Position numbers and translations under genes: made by a program
Part shown: one piece after another, positions 1-13,194 of the stretch
How the letters are laid out: each line of letters starts with the position of its first letter
Numbering within the stretch: position 1 is the stretch's first letter
NCBI RefSeq assembly: GCF_910592395.1
Contig: NC_088309.1
Span: 21,952,599 to 22,016,598 of the forward strand
Reading direction: 5' to 3'
From: Lineus longissimus
Lineage: Eukaryota; Nemertea; Pilidiophora; Heteronemertea; Lineidae
Length of the DNA stretch: 64,000 bases
The notes under the pieces: generated by a model
What the model saw: the letters and a program-made list of their open reading frames with translations, nothing else
Databases searched by the model: none
Told to the model about the DNA's origin: nothing

Positions 1-461
1 GATGTCCACTCAGTACAAAGTTTCAGTGAGAAATGAAAGAGGAGTTCAACCCCCCCCTCCAGCATACAAGGCTGTAATCACTGTAAAAAGATGCAAGAAC
101 AATAACAACCAATCACACCAATTTGTGTCTAGACACAATCCGGAGGCAGACTGTTGTGTATTTACTCTGAAGAGGGTAGGGTGACCGTTCAAACAAGATA
201 GAAAACCCTGCGAGCACCCCCTCCCCCCATTCTCGTCAACGGACGCATCGCCCTGATATCAAACATTAGAGTGTGCCAGCACTCGTGTGATCATTGTATA
301 ACTCATACAACCCAGTTTATTGTGCTTGATTTCAACTCACCTCAACTCCTTTGAATTTTTTTTCAGCATTCAATGATATAAAACAAACTTGCATTAAAAT
401 GGGATAAATTTTCCTATCATCTGCTGTTTTCTTGATATTGCATACTCGGTAGGGGTCAAGG

Positions 462-659
462 TCAATGGCCCAATAACTTACAAATTTTACACAACAAAAA
501 ATGAAAAATAATCGAGGGTTGCGAATATGAAAACAACACGCCGGCCAGCTGCTTCAAGCAAAATCTCGCTCTCTTGGTCCGGTCGGAACAATACCCTGCG
601 TAAGAGCACAGGTGGTCTGGCAGAGAGGCAGCCCTTGGCATTGAATGGCGGGAGTTCAC
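462..659. other. GC-rich coding-like island, strand uncertain
   Basis: This segment is richer in G+C and CpG than its surroundings and is open on both strands. On the minus strand a frame runs from an internal ATG (residues MPRAASLPDHLCSYAG...) to a stop at 462. On the plus strand an ATG at 528 opens a 47-codon Arg/Ser-rich frame (MKTTRRPAASSKISLSWSG...) that contains a CAG/GTGGTC donor-like site. I recognise neither product. It could be a first exon, a CpG-rich promoter-proximal segment or chance. The GC shift is what is seen; coding is inference. Confidence 0.22.
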
Positions 660-1880
660 GCAGAATATGACGACAATGCCTGGTGTAATTAGGAATGCAA
701 AGCAGGAAAGATTTTAGTCATCACATTGGTGGAAAAAAATCGAGCGATCTTGAATCAGTCAGGAAGTGAGCCCGCAGGGTTGTGGACAGATGCTCTTAAA
801 ATGAAATTTTATGATCTTGTAAGGAAAGGTGGAGCCTGTTTGCTTTAAGAGCATTACTTTTTCAGCAGTTGAAGATCAGTGGCATGTTGGCAAAAGCATT
901 ATTTCATGATTCTGAAAAAGGTTGGGATAATTGGTAATCCATCAAATTTTATGGTGGGTTCATACATCAACAATTTGCCAGGACATGGAACATGATATTT
1001 TTCAAATGGATACGACCACCTAACTATTTCACTGAAATTGTACAACTACGAAATGACAAACCAGCAAAATGCTGCTTGAACATTTCAAAAAGACTACCAA
1101 AATGAATTCCATCAAATTTAATTGATTAAATAGAATCTTGGTTTCGAGTATAGACAGACGGTAGCAAATTTAACCAAACAATTATACCAGATGATGATAT
1201 TCTAATCCCCTGGCTGTCATTATGTCATATTTGTCCATTTCATAATGAATACCTCCAAGTTTGCTGTAGCTATTATATGATTATTTACCAGCTGGTCTGT
1301 TTGGCTATTACAATATGAAGTGAACAATGCATCTAACAAAGCTCTGAGGATGATGATGAGCAAAACCATAAAAAAGTGCACTTTGAGAAATAGAAATTCT
1401 TCCTTTCTTTATTCTAATACCACACACACCTCTCCATCAACCAAGCCTATTTCCTCTGCCAACATATCATAGCCCTATATATTATATTAACTTATGAAAC
1501 AGATTGACAATATTCAACATTTCCGAGGAACCCAACAGTCACACCCACGAACACCAACATAAAACAGAACTTACATGCCCTCAGTCATGAAAGAAACAAC
1601 ATCCTTGAAACACAACAGGATATATCTCTTGTAAATATACCCGGAATGAGGGGGACACCCGCAGAATTGTTAAAAGATACTCACCTACATGTATGTTGAA
1701 AACAATAGAAATTTGATGATAAACTTCTATTGAATGTACCGTATGCCTTTCAATTGAAGAGATGTCCTGAATGGCCATCCTGGATCCGGTATAGGAACAT
1801 TGCATGCTGCGGAACTAGATGCACCATATTCAATTAAATGTTTTATTTGCCTCTGAGATGCGCTCGACATATGCAGACAT

Positions 1881-1964
1881 CCCCGAAAAACATGTTTTTC
1901 ATGCAAATTTTGGCTCTTTTGGCACGAAAAGTGGTGTTCTGCCAACCCCCCCGGGACCAAAATG
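1881..1964 (+). repeat. Dispersed C-rich repeat, copy A
   Basis: One of three related copies in this window, all in the same orientation. It shares a block of A-run, TTGTTTTTCATGCA-like core, an ATTTTGGC block, AAGTGGTGTT, then a run of C and GACCAAAA. Copies B (16255-16361) and C (32282-32380) extend further through an AAAAAGCTAGCT block. No target duplication or Pol III box is visible. I do not recognise the family. Confidence 0.5.
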
Positions 1965-3467
1965 TTAAACACAGCCCTGACTACTATACATAACAACAGT
2001 AAAATACGCAAAAAAAAGGGTAAATACAGAAGAACACTTGTCATTTACTGAAGAGGAGGCATGACACCATGGGGTGACTGGAGAGTGGGCGATACACTTG
2101 GCGCTAATGAAATGCTGGGGACCAGGCAAGAGATAGTGGTCAACTGACAGTTTCCAGGTGTTTTATATGCGCAGTTCCAAACAAATGTCACCTGCAAACT
2201 AATGAGGAAATTTGTTCCTGCCTTAGTCCCCCTTTAAATGATCAGCGTCAACTTTCATAAAGTCTGGCACCTTTGTACCAAGGTTTATCATGACAAGTAT
2301 GAACCTAAGTGTAGTCTGCCCTCCTTTCAAAAGCTGTTTTGCCTTGAATTCATACTATTGTCATGAGATATTAAGGTAGGGAGGAATCTGATTATGATTG
2401 CAACACTGTTGGCTGTCCATTCAGGTCTGCAGATAAATGCAATCAACATCAATATTTGTCTGGACCATTACTGAAGAGTCAAGCTGTCTACCATCTCACC
2501 ACTAATTCCCTTGGTTCAATGATCACACAAAAAAATTAAATTGTAGCACCACCAAAAATGATTCCCAAAGCTGTCAGAAAGTCAATTTTACTATGCTGCC
2601 CCAACAGAACCTAACACAAAATTGATGCATTATAGATCCCTCATCTTGTATTATGAGAAGTGACATGTGAAATTTGTCCAAATGGGAATAGACCCCTTGA
2701 CCTGTATCTGCATTCCTAACTGCCAATGGGATTCAGGCTCAATCCGGCCAATTACACTAATAGGAAGATAATTCAGTAATGACATTAGTGACAATGGCTT
2801 CTCTCCGATGAAATCACACTGGGGTATTCATGGCAAAACTATACTTCTTCCGCTGAGTGAGAACCAAATCAACAGGGGCTGAGGGTGTGTCGATTGCATC
2901 CTGTAAAATATTCTCCTCTTGATATTTCAACATGGTGAGAAGATGATTCGTTTCCAGCCTCTATTTTTCCAACCAAACTTCCAAGACCATTTCGGTTTTT
3001 CAGTGGAAATACCCCATAATGAGTTATGCTGTTCATTACCTCCAACATCCCATAGGTATTCATAATTACATTCAATAGAATTATTGATGCCAACGGGCCA
3101 TTACATTAACACTGCAACAGAACTGCGAAAAATCATAATTTTTAGGCAACTTTTTACACTGAAATGTGATTTTCTGCAAGCTACTTCTGCCATCACAGCT
3201 CAGTAGGTAATTTTTTGGTCAGCTTGCCATGCGATGGCGATAAGATATTTTCTCCGGTGGACATTAGCCAATGGTAAAGAAAGTCAAGAATCTTTCGACT
3301 GTTAAATGTGACATGGCAAGGAACTGAGGTTGAAAATGAACGACCGGGAAAATGCTCTGGGTCCATTGAAAGAATAATTAACAGAACATTAGGCTAACGG
3401 GGAGATAAGAGACGCAAAATGAAGCCGGAAAATCTTTATGGAATGGAGAATGTCTAAGGTACTGGTA

Positions 3468-3496
3468 TTCTTCTTCTTCTTCTCCTTTTTCTTCTG
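3468..3496 (+). repeat. TTC-rich microsatellite
   Basis: Imperfect (TTC)n pyrimidine tract, about 29 bases, with one TCC and one T-run interruption. Confidence 0.8.
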
Positions 3497-3886
3497 CACT
3501 CTGAATTTTCGGAATGCACATTAGACAACAAGTCTGTTTTTGGTAAAGATGTCAGCTGTCCTAGAGAGTTCTGCCAGAGTGTCACTGACTTTGAATCTGG
3601 CCTTCAGATCTACCCCACTGAACATTGAGCCTATTCCTGTGAGTCTATTCTGCAGCAGAAAATCATCACCTGCGATTCCTCATTTGCTGGTGATGCGGAT
3701 TTGAGCCCAGATTTTGCACTTGGTAAGATGAAGATGTCATGCAGTGTCAACTGCCGACTTCTCGCCTCCTTCACCTATATATTTCAAGTCAATACACACT
3801 ATGTACCTTCCTACACTTAAAGTATGAAATGTTAAGATCACTCAGAATTTGGTATTTCCTAGAATAATATAATGATATTTACATAC

Positions 3887-4018
3887 CCCAGGCTTGCTGA
3901 CCCTGGAAGTGGGCTTGGTGGAATCTGACCTCTATGCCATCCTCATCATTGGGTTTGTCCTGAAAGGACCACAATGACAATACGATTTGAGGATGGCCCT
4001 GGTACTTATGGTTATCAA
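3887..4018 (-). CDS. Candidate internal exon, unknown protein
   Basis: On the minus strand an open frame is bounded by possible acceptors (TTAG at 4019-4020 or CCAG at 3999-4000) and an excellent donor, G/GTATGT, at 3886. From the inner acceptor the peptide begins GHPQIVLSLWSFQDKPNDED and continues GIEVRFHQAHFQGQQAW. It has alternating hydrophobic residues like a beta-sandwich segment and balanced codon use. The pattern is faintly like lectin-type beta strands, but no family can be named. The exon would end in phase 1. The polypyrimidine tract before either acceptor is only moderate. No neighbouring exon is obvious within 2 kb. Confidence 0.33.
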
Positions 4019-5736
4019 CTAATAATCTGAGTCTTAGATGCGATAACCAACATGGACACATCACTTATGACCTCGGACAATTCACTTAACTATATGACAG
4101 TCTAGTCCATTTAATGTGATGAAGCAGCTGAAAATGCAGCTGAAACATACCTTTCAGCCTACACATCATGTAAATTTGAATTAACATAATATGACTGTAT
4201 ATTTATAAGCATAAACATGTGGTGGAGGATAGACTGCTGACACATACAGGATAGGCCTATGTTAATATGAAATGAGGGGGAAGGACATGATATTTTATCC
4301 CACACAGGTCAATTATGTCAAGTCATTGACTTACAATAGCCCTATTCACATACTGTTTTTTCAATATTCCAACCCCCATCAGCCATGAGAAGACCAAAAG
4401 TCCTTAACCGCAAGCTGTATGGTCTAGGATGCCAGTCTGTGGGTCAAATTCACCTCATTTATGTCCTGTTCCCTGTTAATCACTTCTCCAGCCAGATTCA
4501 TTGACAAATGTTTCTCCCTTCTGTCAGGAGACAGATGTCACATCGATCAATATTTACCATCCAACTAATTCGGAGTCTTTCAATTCGGTTTTATGTACTC
4601 TCAACTCACAAATAGTCTAAACTGCCCATAAATTGTGGATTGACACTCTGTCAATGTTGACACCACATCACTAGCAGTTCTGAAACCTTTATTTATGTTG
4701 GGTAAAATTGTGTTTAAGGAATATCATAGCCCATGACCACCTTGTTATTTGATCAGCAGGTTCATAAAAAAGAAGCTTTCTTTAAATTACAGACATAGAA
4801 TGATTGTCCAGTTATGCTCACATAGATATTACCAGATGTGGTTTTTATATTTGCCGATATGAAACATCTAATGGTAGTACCATATCTCAATTCAATACCT
4901 CAAATACCCCACAACATCTGGCAACACACTGATGTCCAGGCCAGTTTGTCCTCCTGCACCCTCTTGGCCTACTGGCCATGCTCCAACCCTCTCACCCCTC
5001 ACTGAGTTGAGCAGATGGGGCCAGGTTGACCAAAGGACAAATAGGGCCAATCTGATGCCCTCCACAGAACACCTACTGACAGTTGACCAACATGCAGAAT
5101 GAGGACACTCATACCATGACTGTCCTCCTTAAAATTGATAGATAAATATTATAGTTGGTGATAACATGTTGACTTGGGAGATGTTCGCACCTGACCTATG
5201 TGAACTTTGATGACCGGACAGCGATGATCTCTAAATGTTTGAGGTACAGAGATAGTCAACAGAAATCCCAGAACCATTGGAAGTCACATGATCAGGGAAT
5301 AGTTTGCATGTGGTTTCTCCTCTGTCGGGAAGATAATAACCATTGAAAATGCATTGTTGGATATCTTTGCTACAACGTTGATGAATTTCGCAGAATCGGA
5401 TGCTATATATTGAGTGGAAATGTCTCAGGTCTGGAGAAGAAAAAATTAACCCCTAATTGCCTAAGGGTGCCATACACAGATATCAGACATAGCCCTCTAT
5501 CTCATAATAGGCCTAGGCCTCTTGAAACCTATGAATACATTACAATGTTTACCTTCTGATTTTATTATTATTATTGGACTGTAATTACATAGAGGAGGAA
5601 TTGGGCCATTATTGTTCTTGGCAATGAATTAGGTCATAAACGTGTGGAATAGGTCTTAGAGGCATACATTATGTCTTCTTAATCAATACGACTTTTTTTG
5701 GGAAAAACCAGGCTGTTATTTTTATAGTTTTCTCCA

Positions 5737-5765
5737 GAGGCCTTTTTGTAATACAAAAAGGCCTC
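5737..5765. repeat. Perfect 29-bp palindrome
   Basis: A 14-base arm GAGGCCTTTTTGTA is followed by one central A and its exact reverse complement, ending in GGCCTC. The symmetry stops immediately outside the arms. It would form a 14-bp hairpin in RNA or a short cruciform in DNA. No TA or other duplication brackets it. Confidence 0.9.
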
Positions 5766-6925
5766 ATTGTATTGATTGGTCAGCAAACAGTGTGTCCCTG
5801 AAAACTGCAATATTCAGCAACTTTACAGTCACCTACGCCAGTCAGTAGTCACTTGTTACACAGCAAATTCTTTATAGAGCACCACAGTGGGCCTCTATGT
5901 TGGTTACTAAGGGCACTACAAACAAGTGACACTATTGCAGCAATACGTGATAACTACTGCTGCTATCAACTTTGAAAATATCACTGGTCTGCCAAAATGA
6001 AATTGCTTGTCATTGCAGGACATGCATTGAAACAGTCCCACTCTCGTTATTCTACACCGAATTAAGAAACCAGTGCAAATGAAATATGTTACATGAAGAC
6101 ACTTCATATCATAATAATCAATGCTTTTCAAATGAAAAAAGTCTCAGGGACTTCATGTCAGATACATTATTAAACAGTGTTTGCCAATGCCGTACAGAGA
6201 CAGACTAATTGGGCATTTCAATAATTCATCTCACCGATTCAAGTAAAAGTACTTGAAGAAATATTGAAACGTCCTTGAAAGTTGATTGCAGATCATTCAA
6301 ATGGACGCTGATTCATAATTTGGTGAGGACGTCAAGTGTTAAGAATAATTTCTGGATGTACTTTGAAGCATCAAGTATAGTAGTGCTGCCTTTGGTGCTA
6401 AGAGGTCTGTGACAAAAGTGAAAACATGCATCAATATATATCTTATTGAGCATAAAGCAGAGTAGAATGTTTCACCAACTTGCATGACAAAGGAGCATGA
6501 CCCGACCAGCTCACTGTATAACAACCCTCTTCCTCCACATCATAATCAAAGAAGTGTCCTCCATGGGTGTCCTGGCAAGAAGCTAACAGTCCCCAAAGAT
6601 CTTCTTCTTCATGTTTGCTGTCCCCAAGGATAAAACTCTTCTGGAATAATCAACAGTGCCTTCCTTGAGTACCTGTTTAATAGGCATACGTGTTGAATAT
6701 ATCATTTATCATTTGATGCAACCTTGAATAATACAATTGCGTGCAACCAATGTTATGAAATGCAACATCACGAGTCAGAATATCTAGTGTTTCGGTCATG
6801 TTTTCGAATGGACCCAAGGGTCAGAAATCTCAACTTTGACTTGCACTGCATTGTTTTTCGTCAATACCCATGCATATTTAAACCATATTAGGTTTTCTAC
6901 AGAATATGTTTGATGGTCAATGGTG

Positions 6926-6941
6926 GCACCTAGTGGTGCCT
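6926..6941 (-). promoter_or_regulatory. CTCF-like core inside an imperfect palindrome
   Basis: GGCACCTAGTGGTGCC has a 6-base stem around four bases. Its reverse strand reads CCACTAGGTGCC, matching 11 of 12 positions of the CTCF core CCASYAGRKGGC. Function is inferred from motif alone. Confidence 0.25.
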
Positions 6942-9065
6942 GATGACGTTATTTCTTGACGTGATAACCTATTGTGGCACATGCACTTTTAGAGTTCTTA
7001 CTTATCGACCATTTACAAGGAAATTTAAATGAATGAAATGAATTAAAACGGTTTGAGGTCACACAATCAGTTGGCTCAGCTCCAATGACAATTGAAAGAA
7101 AAGTATGTTACACACAATTCCAGAAGTGACAGGAATTTCATTTATGAGAAGCCGTTTTCTGATTTGAACAATTAACCAATTTTGGTTTAATTTTCAGCTC
7201 TTGGTAACGTTGCCATGTGGGCTACATAAACATGAAGGATTTCTTAAGCCAAGATTCTCAAGACAACACTGAGTATTATCACATCCCATTCTTCAATGAG
7301 CACATATGGCCACCTGGAGTTCAGGGACGTAATAATTAGCCTTACCCTTGCTAATTAGCTGTTAATAATTAACCCGGTCCAGCTGTCCATACAATTTGAG
7401 AACGAATGTGATTACTGTGATTATATCGATTGATTGGATTATCAGCATTGGAAACTATACTTTGATTTCCAATAGTCAATCACTGAGTTATCATAAGTAG
7501 AGACGTAGCTTAGGTTCAGGTCACATGAGGAGAAATGGTGATCTAACACTTAAAGGGGTGATATAAATAGGCACAAGATTTCATTTCAGGTGCATGGCCA
7601 AAATAGCATCACATTCATCCTAAGAATGGATGACACTATGCACAAGATCTTTTTTTTAAATTTTGATCGCAAAAGCCAGAATTTTTTTTGTAGTTTACTC
7701 CAAACTAAAAATCATGAAATTTTAATTATTTTCATAAAGGTGCAAAATATTGCGTTTTACAGCACAGCAAATCTCAGATTCCCTCCAAGACTACAGAATG
7801 AACCACCACAATCAGTAGAGTGGAGGGCATCAGCGATTAATCTCGGAACAAACTGGGCTAATTCCACTTGTTTTCATTGCAACAGTAGTTAAATCACCTT
7901 TCCAATAGCAACCCAAGATGTAATTTACACCTAACAACAAATCCCTATACACCACCAGGATCGAACACAATATAAATTCTAGCAATATTGCTATAACTGT
8001 CAACGTTTGCATGTTTGGTTTAGAATTTGTTCTTAGAAAGACTCTAATTGTATTAGGGAAATTACAAAATCAACTTTATGGGGATTGAAAGATGTCTTCA
8101 GTTGAAGCATGTGGATGTATTGGGACTTAAGTTTTATATAGCAACTTGGTTGTGTAGACATATATACAAACATAATGCACTATGATATTCCAAGTTTCAA
8201 CAAAATTACAACTGCAGTACATCATTGTGCATAATTGCATTTCTATTGACCTGACCCTTAAAATTAAATACATACAGTGTACCCCTTTAACCTGCTGCAG
8301 TGATTTGACTGACCAACTCAGGCAGTAGTAGTTGTCACCCAACCTCCCTATTCATAAATAAGGTCAAATCAGCTGATATACTCTAGGTTCACCAATCTAA
8401 GACTGTTTATGAACTGACAAGTCAAGCTAGATGCACACTGGTGGTCAATGCCATCCAACTTGTTCAAATTAGAAGATGGGTTGTCAACACAGAGGTATTG
8501 TTGAATGGTCGTGACATCATGTCCGACTTGACCTTAGAGTAGATTTCCTATCAATAAATGAAGCGGTCTTAAATCATTGAAACTAGAGTAATTGCAACAT
8601 CCCGACTCATTCATGATAGAAAAGTGACAATCGGATTTCTTAATTGATAATTCTGGTCCTAGAGATTGTAATGGTTACATGCCACCAACATGGCCACTCA
8701 TACAGCTCGTAATACAACCTTCCCAGCACCCCACTTCCTGCGCATTAATCATGAATGAAAAAAGCGACATGATGAGGTGAGAGTAGGAAGGAGGAAGATA
8801 ATTAATGGCTTTTATATCATACTTTTATCTGTCAGATTAGAAATGACATTGAGGTATCCGGTGTTGGTTAAGAGAAGGTCAATGTGCTGTGAGCCGAGAC
8901 CAGTGAAGATGCATCAGGCAACCATAGTAGTTTTCGTGGTGGTAGTTGTGGGACAATAAAGGCAGAATATAAAACAAAATAACCTTTTTTTTGGAAGAAT
9001 GCTGGGTTAGGGAAGTTTTTTTCCACTTTTCTCCTAAAAAGGGGCCTATAATTCTGCATAAAAAC

Positions 9066-9519
9066 TCATGTTTTGACGATGTCAGGGAGTAGTTGCTCTC
9101 CCCCTACTGAATGCTGCCCCGACGTACGTGCCAATGCTTCTTGAGAAATGCCACCATCTGTGTCATCGACGAGGGTTAGCAGCCAACGCCAAGGGTTGAC
9201 ATCAAGTTTGCCCATTACTTTCTGGCGTATACAGCAAACTGTCAGCATCATTGGCAAGGGATTGGCGAGTGGCATCACATGGTGAGAAGATTAGACAGAT
9301 CAAGTGAGATAAAGGTCTAATTGTTGGTCAGATAGATCAATGGAGACACCATTATGCTGTTATCCTACCGACGCTTTTTGATCTCAACTCCACGACAACT
9401 GGATATGCGCCTTTGTGCGCGGTAAAACTGGTGTCGCGTATTAGTGTTATGTTGACTTCAAAGGTGTTAGGAAGTATAGCGACAAAGATTATAGCAGCCA
9501 CAAAGAGAGGATGCAACAT
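9066..9519 (-). CDS. Candidate two-exon small secreted protein
   Basis: Minus strand. An ATG at 9519 opens a peptide with a convincing signal sequence, MLHPLFVAAIIFVAILPN, continuing FEVNITLIRDTSF. A donor CG/GTAGGA sits at 9368. A CAG acceptor at 9239-9241 begins a second open segment at 9238. The first exon (9369-9519, 151 nt) ends after codon position 1 and the second (9066-9238) starts at position 2, so they join in phase across a 130-nt intron to give about 107 residues ending at a stop. Exon 2 includes VMGKLDVNPWRWLLTLVDDT. No family is recognised and no poly(A) signal is evident just downstream. The agreement of signal peptide, splice sites and phase is seen; that it is one gene is inference. 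An upstream in-frame extension to 9579 is possible. Confidence 0.35.
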
Positions 9520-10211
9520 GATCAAGGTGACATGGTTCCTTATTGGACTTTTAAGCAATATATTCAGATTGCACAACATTAATTCTCAGATGGGAAATAT
9601 ACACTGTACTGCATCTTGTTAAAAGGCAGTTTCATGGTGAAATAGTTAGACAGTTACTCAACAGAGTGAGAGTTACTTTTCAACTATTGCCCTTAATAGA
9701 AAAGCTTCATGCATCCATGCCAGAATGGGAAGCCGGCCCAACACAGTCACAATTAGATATTGAGTGATTTTAAAAGATATTCCTAAAAGATATTCCTAAA
9801 AGTAAGTGACTGCAGATACAAACATCTGAACATATTTTTTACTTTGAGATTTCACTATACAGCGGACTTTAAAACATTTCTAAAATTACCTTATACTGAC
9901 GTTTTGGGACCTCGATTACTCTAATGTGTTCTGCAAGCAACAAAGTAACTGGAATCATGCCCTGAATTTCCCTTACTTCCAATTTAGGAACTTTTTTTAA
10001 ACATTCAAAAAGCACGTACTGCCATTTAGGTGACCATAATCACTCTAGTGCTTTAGTATCAACTCGAGTGGAAACAGGACAGGGTTCATTGAAATAAACA
10101 ACAGATAATGCCCGATCTAATGACCACTAGGGAGAAAACCAACATGCCAATTTCCTAATGCGCTGCATACTGACTGAAGATGGACATTGACTGCCTCCAG
10201 GGATATCTTAC

Positions 10212-10333
10212 TCGGCTTTTTCCTGACAGTTATATGGGCAATTAGAAAACAATATCGGCATGGCTCGAGCAATATGTCGAGGACCATCTGCGGATCGCCA
10301 TCATAATCCGTGAGTTGCTCAGCACAATTTTTG
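10212..10333 (-). CDS. Candidate exon, unknown protein
   Basis: Minus-strand frame with residues CAEQLTDYDGDPQMVLDILL, then a Cys/aromatic stretch, ending at a donor CGA/GTAAGA (10211). The upstream acceptor (TGCAG at 10334-10338) has a weak pyrimidine tract. If the donor is ignored, the same frame runs on to a stop at 10117. It lies about 0.8 kb upstream, on the same strand, of the two-exon model at 9066-9519, but nothing shows they belong together. Confidence 0.25.
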
Positions 10334-10347
10334 CTGCACCACAGCAT

Positions 10348-12337
10348 TATCCATCTTTCAGTATTTTTTAATAGTTCATTGCGGGATGAATCATGCGTTC
10401 CTCTGTAGACTGGCTAAGCTGAATGGCGGGGTGGTTGATGCCGCATGAGTGCATTAGCACATCAAAGGAGACAGGAGAGGAGGGAAACTCAAAACAACCA
10501 TCATTACTTCTAATCAGGGTTTAGAGTGTGATTATTGTTTGGAATGATTTCAAGCCTCTCACCTATGTCAGTGCTGCATCGCTAAGGTTGTGGCGTTCTC
10601 GTAACACATTACCACATCTAGAATTATTTGATGACGTTTGTATTTGACGAGTTTTCCAACCCGAGTCAGTATGACACCATAACTCTCAGTAACCACCGCC
10701 ATGGTGAAGGCAAAGGATAATGAAAGAATGAGGAAGAACTTTTGGCCTGATGTCCTGGGTATCTCTTGTTTAAGCTCTCAGTGAGGAAGGGATTTTCGAA
10801 TAATTCTAATCAATTTCTTCCTGATCACAAGTTTTCTTCACCATTTACTGTTCTGTTCAGAAACAGCAGCGATAAATTGACTTTTGGAAGCAACTACACA
10901 GAGGAAATCAACCGACACCTTTCTTGATGCTGAAATATCATCATGATTGTAATGCAGGTACGCCATAAACATGATAACTTCAGCTTTGATACAAGACCCA
11001 GATTAAAGATACATGATGCAAGTTGGACTTGAGCAATTGCTGGGAGTGGACATCAAATGAATTAAAGTGATGAGAAACTGTTTTCATTTGTTATTTGAAA
11101 GTGTTGCTTCCTTGCAATTAGGAAGGTGACATGTGACATAACACCCCCACATACTGCAGTAAAAGTGATGGTAGCTACACAATACCCCAGGGTGCTTCTT
11201 GGTGACCCTGGAGGACCTATTGTGACAGTTATTGTGTAATAAACAACAAACATGCTGACCCTGGTTGGTGAAAAGTGCTACATAAAAGCACCATCATCAA
11301 TCACATACAGAAAAAAAGATTTCCTAATTCATTATCACAAAACACATTTTGATATCCACAATTGAATTAAGACCTCAAAAAAGTCATCATAAATAGTTCC
11401 TGAAGCAGTAAGGTAAATATGAAGCAGTTACGTAAACTCTTAGCACAATGGAATCAACAGTCACACTTGATGCATGTTCAATCAAACAAAGTACATTTCA
11501 CATGATTTATCAGTTGTGACATTCAATTTTCATTATAAACCCTGTCTACCAGTAAACAAATGAACATGACAGGCAGCAATTTTGTAATGGGGATCAACTA
11601 CCTAATGCACATTGGCTTCCGACTGTTTACAATTTATGGCACCGATGACTTTTTCATATTGAGAAACCATTTGTTAAAGCGATGTGGCAAAACTAGTAAG
11701 TTTCATGTTTCAAGTAGCATGTGCCTGTATCCATAGTGGTAAGAATTATTAATTCTCGATAATAGGCATCATTTACAGTGGCTTGCGTTTGTTTACGATA
11801 CGGCACTGATGACAGTAAAGCTTTTGTATCTTGACACACAGGGTTCCAAGCTCCATAGGACTGATCGTTGCTCGAGTGAGGTGGGCATTGGACTTACTAG
11901 GGTAAGATGAGCTTTGGAAGAAAAGCATTGTTCATAATTTCACTGGGTTTCTAACTAACAGGTGCACAGGTACTAGTAAACAGCAAGTTGCAGACTCAGC
12001 TTCGGCCTGGAAATTCGAGAAAATTTCTCACATAAGAAGATTAAGATTGACACTGTTATTCATATTTGCCCTTAAGGAAAAAACAAATCAACTGACAACC
12101 CAAACCAATGTAAATGTTTTCCCTCATGGTTTCACAGCTTCGTCAAAGAGCTTGGAGGAATTCAAATGGATAATTCTCCAATAATCTCCACACAACTTTG
12201 CTTCTATCGCGAACAAGCTGCACAAGCAGAACCAGCGAAAACATCCCCATAGCACCTTCACAGCACGATCTGAAAGAAACTAATGACTATTTCACAAAAA
12301 AGATTACACGGAGACGACACATTTCATAGCGCGGTTG
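10348..12337. other. No gene seen
   Basis: AT-rich stretch. Short frames only, no splice-bounded exon and no repeat that I can define. Confidence 0.5.
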
Positions 12338-12580
12338 TTACATTGCGACGCTACCGAGGGAGACTTGAGTATTAGAGAGAGACTGTGGCTTCACTGGAGG
12401 CGACAGAGCAGTGACTTGGTGAGTCAGAGCCTGCAGAACTGTGGGAGAGAATGCATCGTGGATAACCAGCAGTGTTGGTGTAGCGCTATTCCAGTAGCCC
12501 AATGATAGTTTATAGAGCCACCTCTCGTTAGCCATGTCAGAAGATTTGCCTGCTAAGTGCATTATATCGGAAATCCCCAT
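12338..12580 (-). CDS. Candidate 80-residue ORF, unknown
   Basis: The minus-strand frame starts at an ATG (12580) and reads MGISDIMHLAGKSSDMANER, then WLYKLSLGYWNSATPTLLVI and a Ser/Thr/Val-rich tail to a stop at 12338. The segment is nearer 50% G+C than its flanks and codon use is balanced. No signal peptide, membrane segment or known motif is visible. It could be a single small ORF, the end of a longer gene, or chance. Confidence 0.28.
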   Translation of the reverse strand: MGISDIMHLAGKSSDMANERWLYKLSLGYWNSATPTLLVIHDAFSPTVLQALTHQVTALSPPVKPQSLSNTQVSLGSVAM

Positions 12581-13194
12581 TTTGAGATTACTGATGAAGA
12601 GGAGATGTGATATATGGTGTCAAGGACTATTCCAAATGTGTTTACCTCATTTTATACAACAAACTGTATGGACCAGAGGGTCTCCACTCAAACACGTGGC
12701 AAAGGCTGAAACCAGGCAAAAGCCAGATGGGAACCATCAGGACCTCAGTCAATAAATGTCTATGCAAGGGCAATGTCCAGTCCAAAATTGGTCATTGACC
12801 ACTTTAAACACAATGTATGTCCAAGTTTCTACATCAGCCGGATGTTTTTGATATGCATCGAAAACTCCTCAATCCATTCTGCAATAACTGAAAAAGTGCT
12901 TTGGATTATTCAACTGAGTGCAAAAGTAAATATTAACTTCTTATGTTCCATACATTTCCATATAAATTAAAGAAAACTGTTCGAATTAATTAACCCAAAT
13001 CACCCACCAGGGCAAAAATGAATTGAACCTCTTCATTAGTGTTCAACGAGTACTTTTACCATTGCAAATTAAATTGGAAGTTCTGAAAACACTTTTTCAA
13101 TTTTTTTAAGCAATATGCTGGATGTCAGTGTATAACTGATCTCATTGAAGGCAAGTGTCTCGAGATGATGTTAGGCCGGAACTAGACGTGTAGT

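Larger units (their letters stand above)
1..3886. other. Mostly non-coding stretch
   Basis: No gene is recognised here. The stretch is AT-rich with short frames in all six registers. It contains a strong acceptor-like site near 351-366 (T-run followed by CAG), but the frames after it close within a few codons. It also holds one GC-richer island (462-659), one copy of a dispersed C-rich repeat (1881-1964) and a pyrimidine microsatellite (3468-3496). The minus-strand frame across 1727-1830 has an ankyrin-like look (residues QIKHLIEYGA) after an AG, but it runs through the dispersed repeat and is not strong enough to list separately. Confidence 0.6.
4019..9065. other. Non-coding stretch with a perfect palindrome
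   Basis: About 5 kb without a supportable gene. The features I see are the 29-bp perfect palindrome at 5737-5765, a (TTA)n tract near 5563-5576 and a CTCF-like site within an imperfect palindrome near 6926-6941. The remaining frames are short and AT-driven. Confidence 0.6.

Noticed and set aside
1727-2044. 105-codon minus-strand frame with an ankyrin-like piece
   Set aside because: It runs through dispersed repeat copy A; the ankyrin resemblance is about ten residues only.
5741-5765. Rho-independent-like terminator at the perfect palindrome
   Set aside because: The stem is largely A/T in its inner half, there is no following T-run, and the DNA is eukaryotic.
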